A stretch of DNA of 64,000 nucleotides from the NCBI RefSeq assembly GCF_016124105.1, contig NZ_JADGMQ010000012.1:1-64000 (forward strand), given 5' to 3'. Position 1 is the first letter of the stretch; every line of letters starts with the position of its first letter. Under the pieces are notes generated by a model. That model worked only from the letters and a program-made list of their open reading frames with translations, ran no database searches and had not been told where the DNA came from. This document shows positions 54,567-64,000 of the stretch, in pieces. Source of the stretch: Aquamicrobium zhengzhouense. GTDB taxonomy: Bacteria; Pseudomonadota; Alphaproteobacteria; Rhizobiales; Rhizobiaceae. A program made the translations under genes and the position numbers.

Positions 54567-54867
54567 TCGATCAATCCTGTCTCAGCGAATCACGCCAATT
54601 TAACTTGCCCGAGCCTGCGCGCAACCTACATCGACCGCATGCGCGACTAACCGGTTCTGATTTGTTAAGAGTTGAGCGAAATCAAGGCGCGAAGGCAAAA
54701 CTTAGGACAGCGCGCGCAAAAATGCCGCACATATCCACCCATGGGTTTCTTGCGGTTGATATAAGAGTGTGGTTTGAACGCGCGATAGCCGCCGACCGTC
54801 TGGCTTTTCAGGATGGCAGGTGCGCACAGAATTCGTCGAGAGGATCGACCGGGAGATGAAGAGGGTG
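54567..54867. other. Intergenic region before the cox cluster
   Basis: About 300 bases that must hold the promoters of the divergent IalB and coxB genes. I see an AT-rich patch (GGTTGATATAAGAGTG near 54756-54771) but no clean CTTGAC-N17-CTATAT pair. No small gene with a ribosome-binding site was found. Confidence 0.5.
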
Positions 54868-57425
<2,558 letters not shown>

Positions 57426-57445
57426 TTCGGCACCAATGAACAAGC

Positions 57446-57472
57446 GAGATCGCCGGCTAGTCCGGCGGTCTC
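57446..57472 (+). other. Perfect hairpin between ctaD and ctaB
   Basis: GAGATCGCCGG and CCGGCGGTCTC form an 11-bp stem (one G-U) around CTAGT. There is no T-run, so it is not a classical terminator. It could be an mRNA processing or stabilising structure that allows a higher yield of the coxB-ctaD segment. Confidence 0.6.
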
Positions 57473-57502
57473 AACAGAGCGAGAAAGCGGATAGTCGTCG
57501 CA

Positions 57503-58441
57503 ATGTCCCTCGTGGATAAAAACGGATACGGTGAGGTCGCATTCCATGTGTCTGAGGCACATGCGAGCGATTACATCGCACTCTTGAAGCCTCGGGTGAT
57601 GTCGCTGGTCGTCTTCACTGCCTTCGTTGGCATGGTGACGGCCCCGGCCGCGATCAATCCGTTCATAGCGTGCTTTGCGATCCTCGCGATCGCGGTGGGT
57701 GCTGGCGCATCCGGTTCGCTGAACATGTGGTACGACGCTGACATCGACGCTGTCATGTCGCGTACAGTCAATCGCCCGGTCCCTGCAGGGCGCGTCCTGC
57801 CGAGCCAGGCATTGGCCTTTGGTCTTGTGCTGTCGGGCTTTTCCATTGGCGTCCTCGGCTTGGTCGCCAATTGGGTCGCTGCGGGACTGCTGGCTTTTAC
57901 GATTTTCTTTTACGCCGTGATCTACACGATGTGGCTAAAGCGCTGGACGCCGCAGAACATCGTGATCGGCGGCGCGGCCGGTGCATTCCCGCCGGTCGTC
58001 GGATGGGCGGCAGTCACGGGTGACGTCAGCCTCTATCCGATCATTCAGTTTCTTATCATCTTCCTTTGGACCCCGCCGCACTTCTGGGCGCTGGCCCTGT
58101 TTAAGTCGGGCGACTACGAGCGCGCTGGCGTGCCGATGATGCCGAACGTTGCGGGTGAAGCATCGACCAAGCGCCAGATCTTCGCCTACGCACTCGTCGT
58201 TGCGGTTACGGGTGTTCTGCCTACCGTCTTTGGCTTTGCCGGCAACGCCTACGGGCTGCTGGCGGCGGGACTGGGCATCGGCTTCGTCTGGTACTCCTGG
58301 AAGGTCCTGCAGATGCCGGAGAGCGACCGCGCGATGAAGCCTGCAAAGGCGCTATTCGGCTTCTCGCTGCTCTACCTTTTCGCAATTTTCACGGCTTTGC
58401 TCGCCGACAGCGTCCTGAGGGACCTGGGACTCGTATGGTGA
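57503..58441 (+). CDS. ctaB: Protoheme IX farnesyltransferase
   Basis: A 312-residue membrane prenyltransferase that converts heme b to heme o, the first step toward heme a. The UbiA-fold motifs are [20 protein letters not shown] (first aspartate-rich) and [25 protein letters not shown] (the family block after it). Eight or nine membrane helices span the rest. The last seven bases overlap the start of the tiny coxF-like gene. Confidence 0.96.
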   Translation: MSLVDKNGYGEVAFHVSEAHASDYIALLKPRVMSLVVFTAFVGMVTAPAAINPFIACFAILAIAVGAGASGSLNMWYDADIDAVMSRTVNRPVPAGRVLPSQALAFGLVLSGFSIGVLGLVANWVAAGLLAFTIFFYAVIYTMWLKRWTPQNIVIGGAAGAFPPVVGWAAVTGDVSLYPIIQFLIIFLWTPPHFWALALFKSGDYERAGVPMMPNVAGEASTKRQIFAYALVVAVTGVLPTVFGFAGNAYGLLAAGLGIGFVWYSWKVLQMPESDRAMKPAKALFGFSLLYLFAIFTALLADSVLRDLGLVW

Positions 58442-58605
58442 CCGCAGTGAAGAATGATCAACGCATTGAAATGACCGAGAGCCAGAAAAAGGCTCAGCGC
58501 AACCGGTCGGTGGCGCTGGGGCTGGCCTTGGTCGCATTCGTGGTGGTGATCTACATAGTCACCATCGTGAAAATGGGGCCGCAAATTCTCAACAGGCCGT
58601 TTTGA
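58435..58605 (+). CDS. CoxF-like small membrane protein of the oxidase cluster
   Basis: A 56-residue reading frame too short for most gene finders. It begins with ATG overlapping the end of ctaB and reads [20 protein letters not shown], then a basic segment QRNRSV and one membrane helix ([20 protein letters not shown]), ending GPQILNRPF. Its position between ctaB and ctaG, its size and topology match CoxF, the small protein at this place in rhizobial and Bradyrhizobium oxidase clusters. It is probably a stabilising or assembly factor for the oxidase; its precise function is unknown. Confidence 0.82.
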   Translation: MVTAVKNDQRIEMTESQKKAQRNRSVALGLALVAFVVVIYIVTIVKMGPQILNRPF

Positions 58606-58616
58606 CGGGCAGTGGC

Positions 58617-59243
58617 ATGAGTGATGCAAGACCGCAGATCAACGAAACGATCCAGAAGTCCAATCGACGTCTGGCTGTAGTTTGCGTTGGCTTTTTTGTC
58701 GGAATGATCGGCATGGCGTACGCTGCGGTGCCGCTCTACGACATGTTCTGCCGCGTCACCGGTTATAACGGAACGACCCAGCGTGTTGAGCAGTACTCAC
58801 AGACCGTTCTCGACAAGGAAATCACGGTCCGCTTCGACGCGAATATTGCGAACGGGCTCGGCTGGGATTTCAAGCCCAAGCAGCGTGAAGTGACGCTGAA
58901 GATCGGCGAGACCATCCAGGTCGCTTACGAGGCGACCAACATCACATCCCGGCCGCTTGGCGGACGTGCGACCTTCAATGTCACACCGCAGGCTGCCGGC
59001 GCCTACTTCATGAAGGTGGAGTGCTTCTGCTTCACCGACAATGTACTGCAGCCGGGGGAGACCATGGAGATGCCGGTTGTTTTCTACGTTGACCCGGAGA
59101 TCGTCGGCGTGGAGGAGTTAAAGAATATCAACGCGTTGACGCTGTCCTACACATTCTTTCCCATGAGCGGAGAGAAGCCGGAGGTTTCCTCTGCAGCGCC
59201 AATCAAGAGCAATACTGACGCCGATACAAGTTTCGGGGGATGA
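58617..59243 (+). CDS. ctaG: Cytochrome c oxidase assembly protein CtaG (Cox11)
   Basis: A 208-residue copper chaperone that delivers CuB to subunit I. One membrane helix near the N-terminus ([20 protein letters not shown]) is followed by [17 protein letters not shown] and a periplasmic immunoglobulin-like domain with the copper motif [15 protein letters not shown] (CFCF). I start at ATG 58617; a TTG five codons earlier overlaps the coxF stop. Two bases separate it from ctaE. Confidence 0.96.
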   Translation: MSDARPQINETIQKSNRRLAVVCVGFFVGMIGMAYAAVPLYDMFCRVTGYNGTTQRVEQYSQTVLDKEITVRFDANIANGLGWDFKPKQREVTLKIGETIQVAYEATNITSRPLGGRATFNVTPQAAGAYFMKVECFCFTDNVLQPGETMEMPVVFYVDPEIVGVEELKNINALTLSYTFFPMSGEKPEVSSAAPIKSNTDADTSFGG

Positions 59244-59244
59244 C

Positions 59245-60126
59245 ATGGCAGACACACAAGTAAAACATCACGACTATCACATCATCGACCCGAGTCCGTG
59301 GCCGTTCCTTGGCGGCATCTCGGCCTTCATCCTTGCGATCGGTGGCATATCGTGGATGCAGTACAACAAGGGCAACACCGACTTCACGCTGTTCGGCATC
59401 CCGGCCGCCACTCCGTGGCTGTTCTGGATCGGCGTGGCCTGTGTGCTCTACGTCATGTACGCATGGTGGTCTGACACGGTGCGTGAGGCACATGAGGGGC
59501 ACCACACCCGCGTCGTCTCGATCCACCTGCGCTACGGCATGATCATGTTCATCGCCTCTGAGGTGATGTTCTTCGTTGCGTGGTTCTGGGCGTTCTTCGA
59601 TGCCAGCCTGTTCCCGAACGAGGCAGAGCAGGTCGCGCGTCTTGGTTACACCGGTGGTCAGTGGCCTCCGGCAGGAATGGAAGTGCTGGATGCATTCCAC
59701 CTGCCGCTCTACAACACCATCATCCTGCTTCTGTCGGGTACGACGCTGACCTGGGCGCACCACGCGATCCTGCATAATGACCGCAAGGGCCTCGTTTGGG
59801 GTCTGGCGATCACCGTGGCGCTCGGCGTGCTGTTCAGCTTCGTTCAGGCCTATGAGTACGCTGTTGCACCGTTCACCTTCTCGAACTCGCTCTATGGTGC
59901 GACGTTCTTCATGGCCACGGGCTTCCACGGTTTCCACGTGTTCATTGGTACGGTCTTCCTGGCGGTCTGCCTGCTGCGCGCTCTTGCGGGCCACTTCACG
60001 CCGCAGCAGCACTACGGCCTCGAGGCAGCTGCATGGTACTGGCACTTCGTTGACGTGGTGTGGCTGTTCCTCTTCGCCTCGATTTACGTCTGGGCATCGT
60101 GGGGCGCACCGATCGCGGTTCACTGA
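59245..60126 (+). CDS. ctaE: Cytochrome c oxidase subunit III
   Basis: A 293-residue seven-helix membrane subunit with no redox centre, which keeps proton uptake to the oxidase efficient. It has the family segments YHIIDPSPWPFLGGISAF, GMIMFIASEVMFFVAWFWAF (conserved Glu), FHLPLYNTIILLLSGTTLTW, HGFHVFIGTVFLAVCLLRAL and AAWYWHFVDVVWLFLFASIY. A terminator follows, so it may end the main oxidase transcript. Confidence 0.97.
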   Translation: MADTQVKHHDYHIIDPSPWPFLGGISAFILAIGGISWMQYNKGNTDFTLFGIPAATPWLFWIGVACVLYVMYAWWSDTVREAHEGHHTRVVSIHLRYGMIMFIASEVMFFVAWFWAFFDASLFPNEAEQVARLGYTGGQWPPAGMEVLDAFHLPLYNTIILLLSGTTLTWAHHAILHNDRKGLVWGLAITVALGVLFSFVQAYEYAVAPFTFSNSLYGATFFMATGFHGFHVFIGTVFLAVCLLRALAGHFTPQQHYGLEAAAWYWHFVDVVWLFLFASIYVWASWGAPIAVH

Positions 60127-60151
60127 TCCCGCATTAAGCTGACATGAGACG

Positions 60152-60182
60152 AGGCGGTCGCGACAGGCGGCCGCCTTTTTTC
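60152..60182 (+). terminator. Rho-independent terminator after ctaE
   Basis: AGGCGGTCGC and GCGGCCGCCT form a stem (one G-U) around GACAG, followed by six Ts. Confidence 0.8.
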
Positions 60183-60210
60183 TATCCACTAGCTGTGAGA
60201 GGAACGGTTT

Positions 60211-60606
60211 ATGGATGAACGAGAACACAAAGATGAGGCGCTGTGGCCGCCGATCGATCCGGTGAAGGCCGGTATCAGCGGCAGTTGCCCTAGATGCGGG
60301 CAGGGGCGTCTGTTCAAGGGCTACCTGACGATCGCGAAACGGTGCGGTGTTTGCGGCCTGAACTATGCGTTCGAGGATTCCGGAGACGGCCCCGTCGTTT
60401 TTGTGATCCTGTTGATTGGCTTCCTGGTCGTCGGCCTCGCGCTGTGGCTTGAGGTTAGCTACAACCCGCCGCTCTGGCTGCATTTTATCCTATGGGTACC
60501 GATGATCCTGATCCTCGGCCTGACCGCTTTGCGGATGATCAAGGGATTGCTGATCGTGTTCCAGTTCAGGAACAAGGCGGCATTGGAACGGCACGAGGAC
60601 AGCTGA
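60211..60606 (+). CDS. DUF983 membrane protein
   Basis: A 131-residue protein with an N-terminal zinc-ribbon-like pair of motifs, GSCPRCGQGRLFKG and KRCGVCGLNYAFED (two CxxC). Two membrane helices follow (PVVFVILLIGFLVVGLALWL and WLHFILWVPMILILGLTALR). This is the DUF983 family found in oxidase clusters of alphaproteobacteria. The role is unknown; the CxxC pairs might bind copper or zinc. It overlaps the SURF1 start at TGATG, so it is translationally coupled to it. Confidence 0.92.
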   Translation: MDEREHKDEALWPPIDPVKAGISGSCPRCGQGRLFKGYLTIAKRCGVCGLNYAFEDSGDGPVVFVILLIGFLVVGLALWLEVSYNPPLWLHFILWVPMILILGLTALRMIKGLLIVFQFRNKAALERHEDS

Positions 60607-61352
60607 TGAGTGATACGCAGGTCCAAAATCGCTGGACCCTGGGATCCATTGTGTTCGTTGGCGGCGTGCTTGTTGCGCTGGTGATCCTTCTGGGGCTTGG
60701 CACTTGGCAGATGCAGCGCCTTGGCTGGAAGGAAGCGCTGATCTCGACCATCGATCAGCGGGTGGCCTCCGAGCCGAGGAGCCTTGAAGAGATCGAAGGT
60801 TTTTTGACCACCGGTAACGACGTCGATTATTGGCCTGTGAAGGTGGAAGGCGTTTTCCACCACGACGGAGAGCGTCATTTCTTCGCAACGCATGAAGGAC
60901 GCGCTGGATTTTACGTCTACACGCCGTTGGAGCTGACGGACGGGCGACTGGTTCTCGTCAATCGCGGTTTCGTGCCGTACGAGCTCAAGGAACCGAGTAC
61001 GCGCGTTCAGGGGCAGGTGGAAGGTATCGTGAACGTCACCGGCCTCGCGCGCGCGGAACTTGATGGCAAGCCATCCGTCATCGTTCCGGACAACGACCTG
61101 ACTAAGAACGTGTTCTACTGGAAGGATCTGCAGGCGATGGCAGAGACCACGGGCGTCGGACAGCCCGAGGACTATCTGCGCCTGTTCATCGATGCCAATG
61201 ATACCGCAAATCCGGGTGGTTTGCCGGTTGGGGGTGTCACTATGATCTCCTTGCCGAACAGCCATCTTGAGTACGCGCTGACCTGGTACAGCCTGGCGGC
61301 AGTGCTTGTGGGCGTGCTCGGTGTATGGGTGGTTCGTCAGCGCAAAACTTGA
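60606..61352 (+). CDS. SURF1-family oxidase assembly protein
   Basis: A 248-residue protein with a membrane helix at each end (TLGSIVFVGGVLVALVILLG and ALTWYSLAAVLVGVLGVWVV) and a periplasmic domain between them. The family motifs are GLGTWQMQRLGWKEALI, RHFFATHEGRAGFYVYTPLE, VLVNRGFVPYELKEP and LEYALTWYSLA. SURF1 binds heme a and inserts it into subunit I. I start at ATG 60606, coupled to DUF983; a longer frame begins inside DUF983. It ends the oxidase-assembly group before ispH. Confidence 0.95.
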   Translation: MSDTQVQNRWTLGSIVFVGGVLVALVILLGLGTWQMQRLGWKEALISTIDQRVASEPRSLEEIEGFLTTGNDVDYWPVKVEGVFHHDGERHFFATHEGRAGFYVYTPLELTDGRLVLVNRGFVPYELKEPSTRVQGQVEGIVNVTGLARAELDGKPSVIVPDNDLTKNVFYWKDLQAMAETTGVGQPEDYLRLFIDANDTANPGGLPVGGVTMISLPNSHLEYALTWYSLAAVLVGVLGVWVVRQRKT

Positions 61353-61409
61353 CACGAGCCGTCGGCACACGCCATTTGCCCACGTGAACATGCGGATTTG
61401 GAAAGTTTG

Positions 61410-62405
61410 ATGAAAAGCCCTCTCACCATCAGGCTGTGTGGCCCGCGCGGTTTCTGCGCCGGGGTCGATCGTGCCATCCAGATCGTCGTGCTGGCTCTCA
61501 AAAAATACGGCGCACCGGTCTATGTGCGCCATGAGATCGTGCACAATCGGTACGTGGTTGAGGGCCTCGAGGCCAAGGGCGCGGTGTTCGTCGAGGAGCT
61601 CAACGAGATCCCGGCTGAATACCAGGCCCAGCCGGTCGTGTTCTCTGCGCATGGCGTTCCCAAGTCGGTGCCCGCTGATGCCGAGGCACGCAACCTTTTC
61701 TATCTTGATGCGACCTGTCCGCTGGTTTCCAAGGTACACAAGCAGGCCATGCGCCACGAGCGGCAAGGTCGGCACGTCCTGTTGATCGGCCATGCGGGAC
61801 ATCCCGAAGTGATCGGAACGATGGGCCAGCTGCCTGAAGGCGCGGTCACTTTGGTTGAGACCGAAGCCGATGCGGCCTTGATCCAGCCGGAAAATCCGGA
61901 CGCGCTCGGTTTCGTTACCCAGACGACGCTGTCGGTCGATGATACGGACGGGATCATCCGGGCGCTGCGCGCGCGCTTTCCGAACATCCAGGCGCCGGCG
62001 GCAGAATCCATCTGTTATGCGACCACGAACCGCCAGGAGGCCGTGAAGCAGGCTGCGCCGGGCACGGATCTGTTTCTGGTGGTCGGCGCGCCTAATTCAT
62101 CGAATTCAAAGCGCCTCGTCGAGGTAGCCGAACGTTCAGGCGCGGCGCGCGGGTTGCTCGTTCAGCGCGCAGACGAAATTCCGTGGGATGAAATAGGCGA
62201 CATCTCAGTTCTGGGACTGTCGGCTGGTGCGTCCGCACCCGAACTGATCGTCGATGAAATCATCGACGCCTTCCGCGCGCGCTTCGACGTTACCGTCGAA
62301 CTGGCGATCACCGCGGAGGAAACTGAAAACTTCCCAGTCAACCGCGTGTTGCGCGACGTCGAACTGACGACCGCAGACATGGCATTCGTCAACGGAAACT
62401 CCTGA
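61410..62405 (+). CDS. ispH: 4-hydroxy-3-methylbut-2-enyl diphosphate reductase
   Basis: A 331-residue iron-sulphur enzyme that makes IPP and DMAPP in the last MEP step. The three cluster cysteines lie in [29 protein letters not shown] and [32 protein letters not shown] and [16 protein letters not shown] are family signatures. I start at the ATG giving MKSPLTIRL; another ATG four codons earlier is possible. thrB begins four bases after the stop. Confidence 0.97.
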   Translation: MKSPLTIRLCGPRGFCAGVDRAIQIVVLALKKYGAPVYVRHEIVHNRYVVEGLEAKGAVFVEELNEIPAEYQAQPVVFSAHGVPKSVPADAEARNLFYLDATCPLVSKVHKQAMRHERQGRHVLLIGHAGHPEVIGTMGQLPEGAVTLVETEADAALIQPENPDALGFVTQTTLSVDDTDGIIRALRARFPNIQAPAAESICYATTNRQEAVKQAAPGTDLFLVVGAPNSSNSKRLVEVAERSGAARGLLVQRADEIPWDEIGDISVLGLSAGASAPELIVDEIIDAFRARFDVTVELAITAEETENFPVNRVLRDVELTTADMAFVNGNS

Positions 62406-62409
62406 CAAC

Positions 62410-63378
62410 ATGGCCGTCTACACTGATATCACCGAGCAGGAGCTTGGCGCGTTTCTGCGCGAGTATGACATTGGCGAACTGCTCTCCTACAAGGGGATTG
62501 CCGAAGGGACCGAGAACTCAAACTTCCTCCTCCACACGACGACCACCTCGTTCATTCTGACCCTTTATGAAAAACGCGTTGATCCGGGTGATCTTCCGTT
62601 CTTTCTCGGCTTGATGGAGCATCTCGCCAAGCGTGGGGTGACATGTCCGTTGCCGGTTGAGCGCAATGACGGCACTCTGATCGGCGAGGTTGCTGGACGC
62701 CCTGCTGCAATCATCACTTTCCTTGAGGGGATGTGGCCGCGTCGTCCGACAGCGGTTCATTGCCGAGCCGTGGGCGAGGCGTTGGCGAAGTTGCACATAG
62801 CCGGCGCTGACTTCGGCATGACACGGCCCAACGCGCTTTCGCTCGAGGGTTGGAAGACCTTATGGGCAGGCTGCCATGAGCGGGCCGATGAGGTCGAGCC
62901 AGGACTGGTTGCCGAGGTAGAGGCAGATCTTTCAGCCATCAGCTCCGCGTGGCCGTCATCGCTGCCTGCCGGCGTCATCCACGCCGACCTCTTCCCGGAC
63001 AATGTCTTCTTCCTCGGCAACGAACTCTCGGGGCTGATCGACTTCTATTTCGCCTGTAACGATCTTCTCGTCTACGACGTCGCGACATGCCTCAACGCCT
63101 GGTGTTTTGAACGCGATCACGCTTTCAACATAACCAAGGCGACTGCTTTGCTCGCAGGCTATCAAAGTGTCCGTCCGCTGCAGCAGGAAGAGGTTGAGGC
63201 GCTGCCGCTTCTTTGCCGCGGCTCGGCACTTCGTTTCATGCTGACCCGCCTCTACGACTGGCTCAACGGCCCTGACGGGGCGATGGTGCAGAAGCGCGAT
63301 CCACTCGAATATGTGCGCAAGATGCGCTTTCATCGGCAGATCAGGTCGGCCAATGAATACGGTCTGGTTCAACAATGA
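62410..63378 (+). CDS. thrB: Homoserine kinase (type II, APH fold)
   Basis: A 322-residue kinase that phosphorylates homoserine on the way to threonine. It is the protein-kinase-like form used by alphaproteobacteria and Pseudomonas rather than the GHMP form of E. coli. The catalytic loop is [16 protein letters not shown], with the Asp and Asn typical of aminoglycoside-phosphotransferase folds, and [20 protein letters not shown] is the metal-binding Asp region. The stop overlaps rnhA by four bases. The ispH-thrB-rnhA order is conserved in rhizobia. Confidence 0.96.
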   Translation: MAVYTDITEQELGAFLREYDIGELLSYKGIAEGTENSNFLLHTTTTSFILTLYEKRVDPGDLPFFLGLMEHLAKRGVTCPLPVERNDGTLIGEVAGRPAAIITFLEGMWPRRPTAVHCRAVGEALAKLHIAGADFGMTRPNALSLEGWKTLWAGCHERADEVEPGLVAEVEADLSAISSAWPSSLPAGVIHADLFPDNVFFLGNELSGLIDFYFACNDLLVYDVATCLNAWCFERDHAFNITKATALLAGYQSVRPLQQEEVEALPLLCRGSALRFMLTRLYDWLNGPDGAMVQKRDPLEYVRKMRFHRQIRSANEYGLVQQ

Positions 63379-63815
63379 AACGTGTAGAGATTTTCACCGA
63401 CGGGGCCTGTTCGGGAAATCCCGGTCCCGGCGGCTGGGGCGCTATCCTTCGTTTCAATGGCGTTACGAAGGAGCTTTCGGGCGGCGAGGCTGAGACCACC
63501 AACAACCGCATGGAGCTGCTGGCAGCCATCACGGCGCTCAACGCGCTTAAGGAGCCTTGCGAAGTCGACCTCTACACCGACAGCAAATACGTGATGGACG
63601 GCATTTCAAGCTGGATCCATGGCTGGAAGCGCAATGGCTGGCGCACGGCAGACAAGAAGCCGGTGAAAAACGCCGAGCTCTGGCAGGCGCTGGATGAGGC
63701 CAATCGCTGTCATAAGGTGAAGTGGAATTGGGTGAAGGGCCACGCCGGCCACCCGGAGAACGAACGCGCTGATGAATTAGCGCGCCACGGCATGGAGCCG
63801 TTCAAGAAGAAATAA
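63375..63815 (+). CDS. rnhA: Ribonuclease HI
   Basis: A 146-residue enzyme that degrades the RNA of RNA-DNA hybrids. The carboxylate set is visible: [20 protein letters not shown] (Asp10-type), [13 protein letters not shown] (Glu), [14 protein letters not shown] (Asp) and the last Asp in [26 protein letters not shown] holds the catalytic His. It is the second RNase H in the window; RNase HII is at 13102. A large inverted repeat follows the stop. Confidence 0.97.
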   Translation: MKRVEIFTDGACSGNPGPGGWGAILRFNGVTKELSGGEAETTNNRMELLAAITALNALKEPCEVDLYTDSKYVMDGISSWIHGWKRNGWRTADKKPVKNAELWQALDEANRCHKVKWNWVKGHAGHPENERADELARHGMEPFKKK

Positions 63816-63816
63816 G

Positions 63817-63849
63817 CGTTCAGGCCGCGCCGCAGGGGCGCGGCCTGAA
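63817..63849. terminator. Long perfect hairpin between rnhA and peroxiredoxin
   Basis: GTTCAGGCCGCGCC and GGCGCGGCCTGAAC are perfect inverse complements around GCAGG. It lies directly after rnhA and a few bases before the stop of the convergent gene, so it likely ends transcription in both directions. There is no T-run. Confidence 0.65.
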
Positions 63850-63857
63850 CGTATGTG

Positions 63858-64000
63858 TCACAGCTGTTCGAGGACGGCGGCCGCGCCGGAATTTGCGACG
63901 CCTGCGCTCTCTTCAATGTTTAGCTGCTTGACGACGCCATCCTCGACGATCATCGAGAAGCGCTGGTTGCGTACGCCAAGGCCGCGCTCCGTCAGGTCCA
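63858..64000 (-). CDS. Peroxiredoxin, C-terminal fragment (runs off window)
   Basis: The last 46 codons of a minus-strand gene, ending at TGA 63860-63858. It reads DLTERGLGVRNQRFSMIVED, then GVVKQLNIEESAGVANSGAA and AVLEQL. This is the C-terminus of an AhpC/TSA-type peroxiredoxin of the atypical, PMP20/Prx5-like group. The peroxidatic cysteine lies outside the window. It is convergent with rnhA across a strong hairpin. Confidence 0.85.
   Translation of the reverse strand, partial: DLTERGLGVRNQRFSMIVEDGVVKQLNIEESAGVANSGAAAVLEQL

Noticed and set aside
59203..60483. A 426-codon minus-strand frame opposite ctaE and DUF983
   Set aside because: Antisense artefact of the codon bias; crosses a terminator and two real genes.

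Overview
This window reads as a high-GC alphaproteobacterial chromosome of the Rhizobiales (Hyphomicrobiales), probably Phyllobacteriaceae-like. The evidence is the F0 ATP synthase operon split from the F1 genes, the rnhB/PA0069-type radical SAM pair, DUF6101, DUF1344 and IalB proteins, a RibB with a degenerate RibA tail, a cox cluster containing a tiny CoxF-like gene, and rhizobial CTTGAC-N17-CTATNT promoters. Genus cannot be fixed by reading alone. No rRNA, tRNA, CRISPR array or prophage was seen.

Positions 1-2109 are of a different kind. They hold the 3' four-fifths of a class 1 integron integrase gene (intI1), the outer inverted repeat IRi of a Tn402-type transposon ending at 1014, an AT-rich res-like region, a plasmid-type serine resolvase and a small coupled ORF. 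This is the signature of a Tn402/class 1 integron that inserted next to a resolvase gene. The attI site and any gene cassettes would lie left of position 1, outside the window. A ~38% GC stretch (2110-2216) joins this accessory block to ordinary chromosome at the LysR gene. The joint is either a real integration border or an assembly artefact.

Chromosomal layout: LysR/pirin divergent pair, an ArsC-like protein and a frameshifted MFS gene (2.2-5.8 kb); a YfgM-like protein, der and a SleB-type cell-wall hydrolase (5.9-9.4 kb); atpI-B-E-b'-b (9.6-12.2 kb); an IS1182-family remnant with a nonsense codon and two internal deletions, bounded by inverted two-hairpin modules (12.25-13.02 kb); rnhB, radical SAM protein, a small GT2, moaB, ispE, S49 peptidase, a TrmN6-like methyltransferase and DUF2007 (13.1-19.4 kb); polyprenyl diphosphate synthase, a TPR/LysM protein and glyQS (19.5-25.9 kb); a 450-bp block of G/C-rich palindromic repeats (26.0-26.4 kb); a membrane protein, a secreted hypothetical, a Sua5/TsaC-type enzyme, an FAD oxidase, DUF6101, ubiA and purD (26.4-33 kb); an acyl-CoA dehydrogenase/enoyl-CoA hydratase operon behind a LiuR-like operator (33.1-35.8 kb); phytase-like protein, pdxH, lipoprotein, DnaJ-like, fabI, phosphatase, DUF1344, aroC, ribB, histone-deacetylase-like, xseB, pirin, dxs, tlyA and an RNA m5U methyltransferase (35.8-49.9 kb); an LpxH-like phosphatase with a glycosyltransferase, a sirtuin, tldD and IalB (50-54.6 kb); and the aa3 oxidase cluster coxB-ctaD-ctaB-coxF-ctaG-ctaE-DUF983-SURF1 leading into ispH-thrB-rnhA (54.9-63.8 kb). 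A partial peroxiredoxin gene runs off the right edge.

The chromosomal part is mainly housekeeping: energy conservation (F0 sector, cytochrome c oxidase and its copper/heme assembly factors) and a notable number of isoprenoid genes (ispE, long-chain prenyl diphosphate synthase, ubiA, dxs, ctaB, ispH) that together supply ubiquinone and heme side chains. The unusual biology sits at the left edge (integron, resolvase, junction) and at the deleted IS with paired hairpins. I did not find convincing evidence for a wholly new defence or biosynthetic system.
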